A stretch of DNA of 31,707 bases from CAZCSY01 sp964501505 (lineage in GTDB: Bacteria > Omnitrophota > Gorgyraeia > Velamenicoccales > Velamenicoccaceae), in the NCBI GenBank assembly GCA_964501505.1, contig CAZCSY010000011.1, forward strand, positions 1 to 31,707, written 5' to 3'. The notes below the pieces were generated by a model that made no database searches, was not told the origin of the DNA, and saw only the letters and a program-made list of their open reading frames with translations. The position numbers were made by a program, and so were the translations under genes. Numbering within the stretch: the first letter of the stretch is position 1; each line of letters begins with the position of its first letter. This document shows positions 9,279 to 16,742 of the stretch, in pieces.

Positions 9279-10066
9279 AATATCTCCAGCGACCCAGCAG
9301 CCACGCACTCTTCAATCCCGTTGTCTCGGCGCACGACCAGCCCGCCGTCCTCATCGAAGTCCATGGCATATCCGCTGACCACGCGCTCGCCGTTGGTGAC
9401 CCGCACGCGGCCCCCCAGAAAAATGTGTGACATGCCCCGCAGATCATCCAGGATGTGGCAGAACTTGTGCCCCAAAAGCAGGCCATAGCCGGTATCAATC
9501 CTCTTTAACAGTATATGCGCCAAGTCATCGATATCAAACGTCCGGCCCGCCACGGCCGCCAGCGACACCGCAGCCTGCGGCAGGTCCTTTTGGGCCGTGT
9601 TCACGTTCACCCCCACCCCGACCACGAGGTAGTCGACCTTATCCGCTGTCAGGCTCATCTCCGTCAGGATGCCGCAGACCTTTTTCCCATCAAGCAGGAC
9701 ATCGTTGGGCCACTTCACCGACACCGCGCCCACGCCCAGCTCCTGCAGGCACCCGGCCACCGCCCACCCCACGGTCAGCGTGACGCGCGACACCCGCTCC
9801 GGCTCCAGCCCCGGCCGCAATATAAAGGAAAAGTACAGGCCGCCCTCCGGCGACACCCACTCCTTGCCGTGCCGGCCCCGGCCCTGCGTCTGTCCCTTCG
9901 CGACCACGACACTCCCCTCCGCCTCCCCCTCCCGCGCCAGGAAGTGCGCCAGGTCGTTCGTCGTCGTCACCACGTCATACGCATAGACCTTGCGCCCGAC
10001 CATCTTCGTCCCAAGCGACTTCACGCCGGTCCGCTTATTGAATATATGAGTTAAGCCTTCATCCAT
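9275..10066 (-). CDS. birA: Biotin--[acetyl-CoA-carboxylase] ligase, no HTH domain
   Basis: Attaches biotin to the carrier protein of biotin-dependent carboxylases through biotinyl-AMP. The 263-residue protein has the biotin/AMP loop QGRGRHGKEW, the SPEGGLYFSF strand and KWPNDVLLDGKKVCGIL. A short C-terminal domain holds GRVRVTNGERVVSG. It lacks the N-terminal winged-helix repressor domain of E. coli BirA, so it is a monofunctional ligase and not a biotin-operon repressor. About 30 N-terminal residues (MDEGLTHIFNKRTG...) precede the conserved core. birA followed by coaX is a common pairing; the two overlap by four bases (GTGA). Upstream is a non-coding region with a large inverted repeat. Confidence 0.95.
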   Translation of the reverse strand: MDEGLTHIFNKRTGVKSLGTKMVGRKVYAYDVVTTTNDLAHFLAREGEAEGSVVVAKGQTQGRGRHGKEWVSPEGGLYFSFILRPGLEPERVSRVTLTVGWAVAGCLQELGVGAVSVKWPNDVLLDGKKVCGILTEMSLTADKVDYLVVGVGVNVNTAQKDLPQAAVSLAAVAGRTFDIDDLAHILLKRIDTGYGLLLGHKFCHILDDLRGMSHIFLGGRVRVTNGERVVSGYAMDFDEDGGLVVRRDNGIEECVAAGSLEIL

Positions 10067-10091
10067 GGTTTACATCATCCTCATTTATTTA

Positions 10092-10212
10092 CTTGTTCGG
10101 CGGGTCCTCTCCGAGGCGTTCGCCCCATCCGTGCTCGCTCCACCCATCCCCCCGAGGGATCCCTTGCGCTGCGCGCGGATGGGCCGCCCCGCCTCGGCCA
10201 ACCGCCGACAAG
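10092..10212. repeat. Large nested imperfect inverted repeat (~120 bp)
   Basis: Several arm pairs nest in order: CTTGTTCGGCGG (10092) with CCGCCGACAAG (10202-10212), GAGGCG (10113-10118) with CGCCTC (10190-10195), GCCCCATCCGTG with CGCGGATGGGCC, and GAGGGATCCC near the centre. The whole block could fold into one long hairpin on either strand. It lies 26 bases upstream of birA in otherwise gene-free DNA (10067-10278). It may be a dispersed non-autonomous element or a structured RNA; no ORF fits it. Confidence 0.65.
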
Positions 10213-10278
10213 GGACAATTTTCTATCAAAAACGCCTTATCTACAGGTTTAGCTGGAAACGGCCCAGAATCTCACAGA

Positions 10279-10740
10279 TTAAGATTTCTTATATATCTGG
10301 CCATATTGGCTATAAAATTTCCCCCCTAAAACGATATCTCCTTTTTCGACGGGTGACGCTTCGATCAAGGTCGTCGCCAAAGATAAGTGCTTTTCCAGGA
10401 CTTCAAGAACAATGATCTTGGCGATCTCGGTCTGCTTGTCCCCGGGCGCACGATCCGACTTTGGGTCTGCGATCGGATCTTCCTGTCGAACTACCGTAAA
10501 TACATCGTTCTTTTCGATCTTGTCGTCGAACCCGGCATTGATATAGATCCCTTTCTCGTCCACCCGGACCACGCGGCAGGTGCCCCCATCGCCCCGTATG
10601 TCATCCGCGGCCTGATGCGATTTCCTTTGCGCAGTTACGAATTCACGATTGCCGTCTTCCTGCGCCCAAACCGCGTCCGCTGCCATAATGCCGAGTGCGA
10701 GTAATGCGACGAGATACAGATACGCCCTTCTATTATTCAT
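10279..10740 (-). CDS. Exported protein with FlgT C-terminal-like fold
   Basis: A 153-residue protein with a clear signal peptide: a basic start, then LYLVALLALGIMAADAVWA, with likely cleavage after AWA near residue 26. The mature part contains KGIYINAGFDDKIEKNDVFTVV and ends KGDIVLGGKF. This pattern (Gly-x-Tyr-Ile-Asn-x-Gly, then a Gly-Asp-x-Val-like repeat) resembles the small beta-barrel C-terminal domain of the flagellar protein FlgT and related periplasmic proteins of unknown role. No flagellar genes are nearby, so I do not assign a flagellar function. Acidic and charged residues dominate the middle. The role is unknown. Confidence 0.75.
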   Translation of the reverse strand: MNNRRAYLYLVALLALGIMAADAVWAQEDGNREFVTAQRKSHQAADDIRGDGGTCRVVRVDEKGIYINAGFDDKIEKNDVFTVVRQEDPIADPKSDRAPGDKQTEIAKIIVLEVLEKHLSLATTLIEASPVEKGDIVLGGKFYSQYGQIYKKS

Positions 10741-10783
10741 CGCAGGCTCCAGAAGCGTCCTGGTCTTTCCCGTCGTCTATAGT

Positions 10784-10984
10784 CTATTGTCTATCGTCCC
10801 AGGACTTGTTTCCTACAAGGAAACCGATTGCAAATCCAACAAACATGACCAGTGGTAAAAGAATTATGCTGGACATGCTTGCTTTCCAAAACAAGAATCG
10901 GATGGAAACAACTTGGGTGTTCTGAAGCAAGACGACAAGGATCAAAACTCCAAGACTGAGCAAGACAATATTTTTTGGCTTCAT
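10784..10984 (-). CDS. LapA-domain (DUF1049-like) two-helix membrane protein
   Basis: A 66-residue protein with two transmembrane helices (about residues 7-25 and 40-59) separated by a short polar stretch with QNTQVVSIRFLFWK. This is the layout of the LapA/DUF1049 family, which in enterobacteria acts with LapB in regulating lipopolysaccharide assembly. The C-terminus GNKSWDDRQ is short and lacks the coiled coil of longer LapA proteins. The ATG is preceded by GGGAG. The family call rests on topology and the N-x-V-x-F-x-F core; a lapB partner is not in the window. Confidence 0.8.
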   Translation of the reverse strand: MKPKNIVLLSLGVLILVVLLQNTQVVSIRFLFWKASMSSIILLPLVMFVGFAIGFLVGNKSWDDRQ

Positions 10985-11179
10985 GCCGATCTCCCTTTCT
11001 TTCGCATTGCTTCCGAACCTTTCTAAATAACCCTATGTCAAACTTCAGGTTCTGTCCGAGGTGTCTTGTGCACTTTGTCTTATTTTCCTGATAGGTCCCG
11101 GGACTCTTCGATCAGAACTGCCCTACATCCGAGAAGTTGGCTGGAAACGTTCCGCGAGTCGTTAGTGGGCGTCAGCGCC

Positions 11180-11659
11180 TCAGGCGCCAATTGTCTTCTT
11201 CGCTGAATTAAATTCCTCTTTGCCAAGGTACTTCGTCTCGACCACATTGCCGTCTTTGTCGAGCTTGCTGACGATATAGTTTGTCGGCAGAGCCGCGGTA
11301 ACGAGATTGGGGTCTATGAGAGGAGTGCCCTCAACGACATAGGAACTCTCGCCGTAAATATACGGAATCCACCATGATTTCGCCGTAATAACTCCATCCA
11401 GGAGGGCGATGGCTCCCGGAACAGACTCAATGGCTCTATCAATTGCTTCCTTGATATTGGGAGTGCCCGTTGGAATAATAATAATTATCTGGGCCAAATC
11501 TTTCCCTTCCACCCTGGAAGGGCCTCTCTTAAAATCAGCTCCTCTCGCTAAATCAATGTTCTTTGTTGAAATGATGGTAAAATCTGCTATGCGAAGAGTG
11601 GAACACCCGGCAATGAAAACCAATACCGCTGTTGCCAACAACCCCAGCCCTTTCCCCAT
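11180..11659 (-). CDS. Small predicted lipoprotein of unknown function
   Basis: A 159-residue protein with a lipoprotein signal peptide ending in the lipobox FIAGC (Cys19). The start ATG has AGGAGG at good spacing. The mature part has an Ile-rich strand (AQIIIIIPTGTPNIKEAID), a helix predicted around IDRAIESVPGAIALLDGV, and YVVEGTPLIDP. This order of strand, helix and V-x-G-T ending recalls the TRL-like/DUF6567-like family of small lipoproteins, but I recognise the pattern only weakly. The codons are less GC-rich than those of its neighbours, and it stands alone between long spacers, which suggests an accessory gene. Confidence 0.75.
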   Translation of the reverse strand: MGKGLGLLATAVLVFIAGCSTLRIADFTIISTKNIDLARGADFKRGPSRVEGKDLAQIIIIIPTGTPNIKEAIDRAIESVPGAIALLDGVITAKSWWIPYIYGESSYVVEGTPLIDPNLVTAALPTNYIVSKLDKDGNVVETKYLGKEEFNSAKKTIGA

Positions 11660-11767
11660 GCTCCACCTCCTGTTTTGTCCTTTATCCTCGGTTTGCCCTC
11701 AACGGTATTTCTCTTAAGATGCAGGAATTTCGTCAATAGGCAGTGATTATCTATATGTCTCCGGGAC

Positions 11768-11839
11768 CTATTGGATGGAGACGCCGTATTTCTCCTTATC
11801 CAGGAGCTCAACGGCTTCCACAATCATATAGACGTACAC
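11768..11839 (-). other. Possible 23-residue ORF or gene remnant
   Basis: A short frame starts GTG at 11839 with AGGAG four bases upstream and encodes a protein-like sequence (VEAVELLDKEKYGVSIQ at its end). The same frame stays open upstream to about 11940 with coding-like sequence (GAFGAIPRALSRIYNRSL) but without a standard start. It is either the end of a decayed gene or a small peptide. A TATAAT box lies upstream at 11909-11914. Confidence 0.3.
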
Positions 11840-11908
11840 GAGGCTCCTGTTATATATTCTGCTCAGCGCTCTGGGAATAGCACCAAATGCTCCGTGGCTA
11901 ATAACTAA

Positions 11909-11937
11909 ATTATAGAATAAATATATTGTTATGTAAC
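11909..11937 (-). promoter_or_regulatory. Putative promoter upstream of the 11.8-kb small ORF
   Basis: TATAAT (11909-11914), 17 bases, GTTACA (11932-11937; four of six matches to TTGACA) on the minus strand in locally AT-rich DNA. It would transcribe towards the small ORF and then the lipoprotein gene. The rest of the 391-base spacer 11660-12050 shows no convincing gene apart from the short ORF. Confidence 0.45.
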
Positions 11938-12050
11938 ATTATTATGCGTAACCGGCACGAGCTTGTAAGGATACAGCATGGAAGGGCGGCGCGGCTGCCG
12001 ATTATCGCCAAGAGGGATACATTCGGCATTTAGGAATCCTTTTAAGCGGC

Positions 12051-12389
12051 CTATCGGTACCGGATGGGGATCTCGGGCATCACGACCTCGGCTGTGGAAT
12101 CCATGTAGACCTTGACGTAGATCGCCCCGTAGCCGCCAGCCTTTTTGTCGGCCTTGGCCGGCCGAAACGTACAATACCAGCAATCTCCGGAGGAAGAATG
12201 CGTTAAAACAACGCTGAAAAGGAAGTATTGATCGGCGTCGACTTGGTTGGCCTTCAACGCATCTTCGCCCACGGCGACGGCGTCCTTGAGAGATACGCAA
12301 GGCGGTGCCTGCGCCCAAAGCCGCGGGGCCAAGACGGCCAGAACCAAAAAAAGAACCGACAGCCAGCGCGGCAAAGCTCTGTTCTTCAT
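12051..12389 (-). CDS. Small exported protein (paralogue of the locus at 19713-20038)
   Basis: A 112-residue protein with a signal peptide (MKNRALPRWLSVLFLVLAVL, cleavage near LWA-QA). The mature ~85 residues hold SLKDAVAVGEDALKANQ, then YFLFSVVLTHSSSGDCWYCTF, then a C-terminal strand set ending MPEIPIRYR. I chose the ATG at 12389 because GGGGGAGGC lies directly before it; the frame opens nine codons earlier without a good site. The conserved pieces (SLK-AV, QYFL-SV, SSGD-W-CTF, IYVK, E-P-RYR) are shared with the decayed copy near 19.8 kb. I do not recognise the family. It is a likely periplasmic or secreted protein. Confidence 0.8.
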   Translation of the reverse strand: MKNRALPRWLSVLFLVLAVLAPRLWAQAPPCVSLKDAVAVGEDALKANQVDADQYFLFSVVLTHSSSGDCWYCTFRPAKADKKAGGYGAIYVKVYMDSTAEVVMPEIPIRYR

Positions 12390-12482
12390 GCCTCCCCCTT
12401 CGTTGCCCTTCGGCATAACTCCCCCTGTCCCGACAAAGAAGCCGCCGTCAAGATCGGCATTAATAAGAAAAGTCTTGCCCCT

Positions 12483-13013
12483 TCATTTGACGTCCTCGAC
12501 GACCTTTGCATATTTTTCATGGATCATGTCTTTATCGAATTCACCCATTTCATCCAGCATCGCATCCCGTTCCTTTTGCGTAAAATAATCCATAGACGGG
12601 ATGAAAAAATGCTTGTCTTCCTTTTCTATGTGTCTTGGGTAGAATTGGGTCAATATCTCCATGTTCTCCATGATATCTTTTAAGGCATCCTTGTCGCCTT
12701 GAACATAGGCCTCCTTTGCCGCCTTGAGCTTTTTTACGTTGTTTCGGCCCATTTTATGCTCTTCAATCAACTCGTTCATGATTCGCCTGTGCTCGTCCGA
12801 AAGCTTCTTTTTCGCAAGACCTTTGAATAATATCTCTTCCTCTTTGCCATGGTGGCACCTGTCGGCATATGTCCTGATGAAATCTACGGCCGTATCAATA
12901 AAGCAGGGGTCCGCCTTGCCTTCTTTTCGTATGTTTTCCAACCTCTTGGCCATTACCTCTATCATACGCTCGATGAGCCTGTGTTCCTTCATCAACGGTC
13001 CTGCCGGCATCAT
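12483..13013 (-). CDS. Hemerythrin HHE-domain protein
   Basis: A 176-residue, all-helical cytoplasmic protein with the metal-ligand pattern of hemerythrin-like proteins: LMKEHRLIERM (His11), CHHGKEEEILF (His54/55, Glu59), EEHKMGR (His86) and YPRHIEKEDKHFF (His128 and following acidic/His residues). The family binds a di-iron centre and serves in O2, NO or redox sensing and iron handling. The length fits the family. The ATG follows AAGGAGG at seven bases. The last residues end EDVK. It stands between an exported protein and a transposase relic, so its context gives no function. Confidence 0.9.
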   Translation of the reverse strand: MMPAGPLMKEHRLIERMIEVMAKRLENIRKEGKADPCFIDTAVDFIRTYADRCHHGKEEEILFKGLAKKKLSDEHRRIMNELIEEHKMGRNNVKKLKAAKEAYVQGDKDALKDIMENMEILTQFYPRHIEKEDKHFFIPSMDYFTQKERDAMLDEMGEFDKDMIHEKYAKVVEDVK

Positions 13014-13062
13014 GTCATACCTCCTTGTCTTGACCCGCCGAATACCGTTCTGATACAGCGCT

Positions 13063-13446
13063 TCAGAACCGGCGGCGTCTTGGATCGTTGCCGAATATGG
13101 CCTGCACGGCGTCCGCTCCGGGATCCACTATCTCGCCGACATACTGTCTCTCGTCCAGGTAAGAGACATTATCGAGCCGGGTGATCCTTTAAGCGACTGA
13201 TGAACGCTTGAGTCTTCGTCCGTCAATTTTCTGAAGGTAAATTTCCAGTCCTTGATGAACTTCTTTCGAAAGGCCCTCCAGAAAATCATCCCTTCTTCCA
13301 GGTTCTTCAAACTTGAGACCGTTGTTGAATATATCCTTGAGGCGTTCAGAGCCGAGCCTGTCGCGGAACCTTAAGATGGAGGAATGGTCGGGAGGGGCTT
13401 CGTCCACCGAAGAACGAATTTTGTCTCGGACCGCGCGTTTCCATCT
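13063..13446 (-). pseudogene. Transposase-derived pseudogene (DUF772/IS5-IS1182-like)
   Basis: One minus-strand frame reads WKRAVRDKIRSSVDEAPPDH and continues with SSILRFRDRLGSERLKDIF. This is the DE-x-x-PDHS-x-x-RFR-x-RLG block of DUF772 transposases of the IS5/IS1182 type. It is broken by an in-frame TAA at 13189-13191, after which the frame continues with coding-like sequence (YVGEIVDPGADAVQAIFG) to TGA at 13063. No catalytic DDE region, terminal repeats or full-length ORF remain. The middle part (FEEPGRRDDFLEGLSKEVHQ) does not look like a transposase, so the frame may be chimeric. The flanking DNA 13447-13564 has a lone TATAAT (13473-13478) and no gene. Confidence 0.65.
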
Positions 13447-13564
13447 TCGGGCGCCTCCTGAAGGATGAGTAAATTATACCACAGGCTGCGCCACGATAAT
13501 AGCGTTCCCTCTTCGCGTGAAGCGATTTTCTACGATGAGCAACATCATTGGAAAGACGCTTACC

Positions 13565-14869
13565 TCAACGGAAATACTGCCACCAGAGATAGGCCGTCGA
13601 GATGAGAAGGGATTGCAGCAAGAACGGGGTGCCATAACGCAAAAAACGCATGAACGGGATCGGATACTTGTTCTTTTCGCTGATCCGCGCCATGACCACG
13701 TTCGCCGAGGCGCCGATCAGGGTGCCGTTGCCGCCCAGGCAGGCGCCCAGGGCGAGCGCCCACCATAAAGGCATCGCGGCGGCGTGGGCCTGGACGGCGG
13801 CGGCGGCCGTCGGGGCCGCCGAAAAATAGGCGATGAACTGCTTGATGATCGGCACCATAGCGATGACAAAAGGGATATTGTCGAGGATGGCGGAAAAGAG
13901 CGCCGATCCCCAAAGAACAAAGAGACACACGACGAAGAGATGGTTACCGGCGACATGGATGATGCTGTTGCCGAGGGACGCGATGACGCCGTTGACCTCG
14001 AGGGCCGCTATCATCATGAACATCCCGATGAAGAAGAAAATAACCCCCCACTCCACGCGCATCAGCGTATCATCGCTCTTGTGACGGCAGACGACCAGCA
14101 TCACCATGCTGCCGCACAGCGCGATGACCCCCGGGGCGACGCCCGCCAGCTCGTGGAAGAAAAAACCGACGAAGATGAACGCCAGGACGATCAGGGCCCG
14201 TTTCATGTTGACCCGGTCCACGATCGCCAGCCCCGGGACCGCGTCCGCCACACGCACCCGCACGTTTGCCGCGGCGACAAACCGCCCCCTGAAGACGAAG
14301 ACATTGGTGACGAGGAAGACAACAAAAATCAGCGCCACCACGGGAAAAAGGTGGACCAAGAAATCGTTAAAAGACAGCCCCGCCTGGGAGCCGATGATCA
14401 TGTTCGGCGGGTCCCCGATCAAGGTAGAGGTGCCGCCGATGTTCGAGGCGATGGCCTCCAGGATCAGAAGGGGCACCGGCGACATCTCGAGCAACTGCAT
14501 GATGAGAATGGTGACCGGGGCAACCATGATGATGGTCGTCACGTTATCGAGGACCGCCGAAAGGGCAGCGGTGACCGTCAGGAGCAAGAGCATAATCTGC
14601 AGCGGGTCTCCCCGGGCCCGCTTGGCCACGCTGATGGCGACCCACTCGAAAAACCCCGTGCGGGAAAGGATGTACACGCACGTCATCATCCCCACGAGCA
14701 GGAAGATGACGTTAAAGTCGATGGCGGCGACCGCCTCCTCGAAGGTGACCAGCCTTAAGAAGAGGACGAGCGACGCCCCCATCACGGCCACGATCGTCTT
14801 ATTGAGCTTCTCGGTGGCAATCAGATAATAGGCCGCACAAAAGACCGCTACGGACAATAATGCCTTCAT
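13565..14869 (-). CDS. ArsB/NhaD-family ion transporter (SLC13-like permease)
   Basis: A 434-residue polytopic inner-membrane protein with about 11-12 hydrophobic segments in two repeats. The family signatures are plain: LDNVTTIIMVAPVTIL followed by SNIGGTSTLIGDPPNMIIG in the first half, and LDNIPFVIAMVPI followed by GGNGTLIGASANVV in the second. These are the inverted-repeat substrate loops of the ion transporter superfamily (ArsB, NhaD, CitM). The substrate (Na+/H+, arsenite or an anion) cannot be told from sequence. I chose the ATG at 14869 because GGAG precedes it and the first helix follows at once. It is the last gene of the antiporter/PTS-IIA cluster, 19 bases after the IIA-CBS gene. 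Confidence 0.9.
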   Translation of the reverse strand: MKALLSVAVFCAAYYLIATEKLNKTIVAVMGASLVLFLRLVTFEEAVAAIDFNVIFLLVGMMTCVYILSRTGFFEWVAISVAKRARGDPLQIMLLLLTVTAALSAVLDNVTTIIMVAPVTILIMQLLEMSPVPLLILEAIASNIGGTSTLIGDPPNMIIGSQAGLSFNDFLVHLFPVVALIFVVFLVTNVFVFRGRFVAAANVRVRVADAVPGLAIVDRVNMKRALIVLAFIFVGFFFHELAGVAPGVIALCGSMVMLVVCRHKSDDTLMRVEWGVIFFFIGMFMMIAALEVNGVIASLGNSIIHVAGNHLFVVCLFVLWGSALFSAILDNIPFVIAMVPIIKQFIAYFSAAPTAAAAVQAHAAAMPLWWALALGACLGGNGTLIGASANVVMARISEKNKYPIPFMRFLRYGTPFLLQSLLISTAYLWWQYFR

Positions 14870-14888
14870 AAGGACTCCGCCTTCGGGC

Positions 14889-15815
14889 CTAGAAAAAAAG
14901 AACCTTGTCAATCACGCAGAACCTGTCGATGAGGCCCGCGAGGGTCCCGTCCCGGCGCACGACGAACAGCATCGACTTCTTCTTCACCGTCATCTCGAAG
15001 ATGATCTCCAAGAGCGTCGCCTCCTCGGCCACGCGGCCGTCCTCCCCCATCTGGAAATCCGCGACCTTCAAGTCCCGGCGGATCCGGAAGTACCTCTCGA
15101 AAGGGTCGATATGACGCACGAAGGAGATGGTGTGCAGCTGCTTGAAGAAATCCGGCATCCCGTATTCGAAGATCTCGAGGCACGAGATCTCACCCAAAAA
15201 CTTACCGTCCTCGCCGACGATGGGCAGGATATCGCGCCGGTTGACATGCATGAGGTGCGTCACCTCCTCGACCGACATCTGCGGCGTCACCACAACCGTG
15301 GCCGGACGCGCGATGTCCCGCGCCAGGATGATCTCCGTGGCCTTGACGCCGACCGCGCGGAACTTCTCATAGACGTCCTCGGATGACAGGCGCCCCTCTT
15401 TCAGGACCCGGGCATTCTCTTCGTCTGCAAAAAAACGCGCCATGGCGGCCATGGCCTGAAGGATCGCGTACGGCTCGTTCTGGGAAGAGATCATGAGACA
15501 CACGGCGAATACCGGCGCCGCGTCCACGCTCTCAAAGTCCATGCCGCCGGGACAAACAGCCAGCGCCATCCTCAGGTCCCCCCACCCCTCCAGGCGGGCG
15601 TGTGGAAAGGCCAGCCCATTGCCGATACCGGTCGAATGGAGCCGCTCCCGGCGCATCACCTCTTTGAAGACACGGCCCCGGTCGTAGCCGTGGAGCCCTC
15701 CAGCGACCCCTGCGAAGAGCCGGTCGACCAGAAGGCGGATGGCCTCCTCTTTGGACCATGCCTTAAAACCAACGAGGATCCTCTGGGGAGCGATGAAGTC
15801 CATGACGTCTACCAT
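14889..15815 (-). CDS. PTS EIIA(Ntr/fructose-type)-CBS fusion protein
   Basis: A 308-residue cytoplasmic protein. Residues 1-150 are a PtsN/FruA-type IIA domain with TGIGNGLAFPHARL; His72 is the predicted phosphorylation site. Residues about 165-308 are two CBS repeats (VTPQMSVEEVTHLMHVNRRD and later EATLLEIIFEMTVKKKSM), which usually bind adenine nucleotides. The protein starts two bases after the stop of the free IIA gene and ends just before the transporter gene, so the three are surely co-transcribed. A phospho-signal and a nucleotide signal joined in one protein next to a transporter suggests control of transport activity. No EI, HPr or sugar permease is nearby, arguing against sugar uptake. 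The target is inferred. Confidence 0.9.
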   Translation of the reverse strand: MVDVMDFIAPQRILVGFKAWSKEEAIRLLVDRLFAGVAGGLHGYDRGRVFKEVMRRERLHSTGIGNGLAFPHARLEGWGDLRMALAVCPGGMDFESVDAAPVFAVCLMISSQNEPYAILQAMAAMARFFADEENARVLKEGRLSSEDVYEKFRAVGVKATEIILARDIARPATVVVTPQMSVEEVTHLMHVNRRDILPIVGEDGKFLGEISCLEIFEYGMPDFFKQLHTISFVRHIDPFERYFRIRRDLKVADFQMGEDGRVAEEATLLEIIFEMTVKKKSMLFVVRRDGTLAGLIDRFCVIDKVLFF

Positions 15816-15817
15816 GT

Positions 15818-16318
15818 TTACCTTTCCATGCCCGAAGAGACCAACATCCTCCCCTCCTGCCAGGCCTGTGCCCCTTGGCGAAAGACACGGAGGATCTCCT
15901 CGCCGTCCTGCGCTTCAAGGAGCCGGCGGCGCAAAGGCTCTTTTTTGAGGGCGGCGGACAAAACCTTCAACAAATGCAGATACCCACGGACAGCAGACCT
16001 GGGGATCCCCATCAGAAAGATCAGGTGGGCCGGTTTGCCGTCCAGGGCGCCGAAATCGACCCCTTCGCGGGAACGGCCGAAGACCACGACGAACTTCTGG
16101 ACTGTGCTGGTGCGCGCGTGCGGCACGGCTATCCCATCCCCCAGGCCGGTCGACAGCAAGGTCTCACGGGCGAGCACATCCTTGATGAACTCATCGAAAT
16201 CGCCAACCTCGATGACCGAACGCAAAAACTCGGCCAGTTCGCGAATGGCCGCTTCTTTGTCCCGGGCCTTCAGGTCCGGACAGACGATCTGTATCCTCGA
16301 AAAATCCCATCCCTTCAT
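15818..16318 (-). CDS. PTS EIIA(Ntr/fructose-type) protein, PtsN-like
   Basis: A 166-residue stand-alone IIA domain with ETLLSTGLGDGIAVPHART; His67 is the predicted phospho-acceptor. The frame opens earlier, but the ATG at 16318 has GAGGAGG upstream and fits the family length. After the IIA fold the tail runs GAQAWQEGRMLVSSGMER. The next gene, IIA-CBS, starts two bases after the stop, with the ribosome site GGAAAGG inside the end of this gene. Two tandem IIA genes before a transporter and after a Kef-type antiporter point to regulation of ion transport, as PtsN does with K+ systems in proteobacteria; that link is inference. Confidence 0.92.
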   Translation of the reverse strand: MKGWDFSRIQIVCPDLKARDKEAAIRELAEFLRSVIEVGDFDEFIKDVLARETLLSTGLGDGIAVPHARTSTVQKFVVVFGRSREGVDFGALDGKPAHLIFLMGIPRSAVRGYLHLLKVLSAALKKEPLRRRLLEAQDGEEILRVFRQGAQAWQEGRMLVSSGMER

Positions 16319-16416
16319 AACACACCCTCCTCTTCCCTGGGGCGTCCGGCCGGGGCCCTTTCCTATCGGCGGGCCTACCGCGCGGGACGCCAAGACGTCT
16401 CCTGTTTAATCCAGGA

Positions 16417-16728
16417 CTAAGTGAAGGGGAAGGGCGGGGAATGGTTGAGAAGCGCGGTACACGACAAAAGAGGTAATGCGGCGCACGGCGCCTCTTCATG
16501 CAATAAATAGACGTTGACCACCGCCGCGAGCCATACCGGAGGATCGGCGAGCGACGGATCATCCCTATCGGCGAAACAAACCCACCGGCCGGCCTCCCCG
16601 GAAACGGACACCCGGACCTCGGAGTCGCGCTCGTTCTCGCAAAAGACGGGCAGGCACCCGGGAAGACATAGCTGCGCCGCGAAAGTAGCGGCCAGCAGGG
16701 AAACGATGACCGGCAGAGCTCTCTTCAT
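16417..16728 (-). CDS. Small predicted exported protein, no family
   Basis: A 103-residue frame with a signal peptide-like start (MKRALPVIVSLLAATFAAQL) and several cysteines (CLPGC, FC, VC, C) in the rest. It starts 14 bases after the Hsp20 stop and is followed by the IIA gene, in the same direction and at operon spacing. The ribosome site is weak (GTGAAG). I find no known domain. The C-terminal part is Pro/Leu-rich and of low complexity, so the frame could be a chance ORF; the signal peptide and its position favour a real gene. Confidence 0.5.
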   Translation of the reverse strand: MKRALPVIVSLLAATFAAQLCLPGCLPVFCENERDSEVRVSVSGEAGRWVCFADRDDPSLADPPVWLAAVVNVYLLHEEAPCAALPLLSCTALLNHSPPFPFT

Positions 16729-16742
16729 ATCTTCACGGCCTG

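Noticed and set aside
11036..11041. TTGACA upstream of the LapA-like gene as a promoter
   Set aside because: No acceptable -10 box is found at 16-18 bases, so I do not call a promoter.
11587..11823. Minus-strand 78-codon ORF overlapping the lipoprotein start
   Set aside because: Overlaps the lipoprotein signal peptide in another frame, has no ribosome site and no domain.
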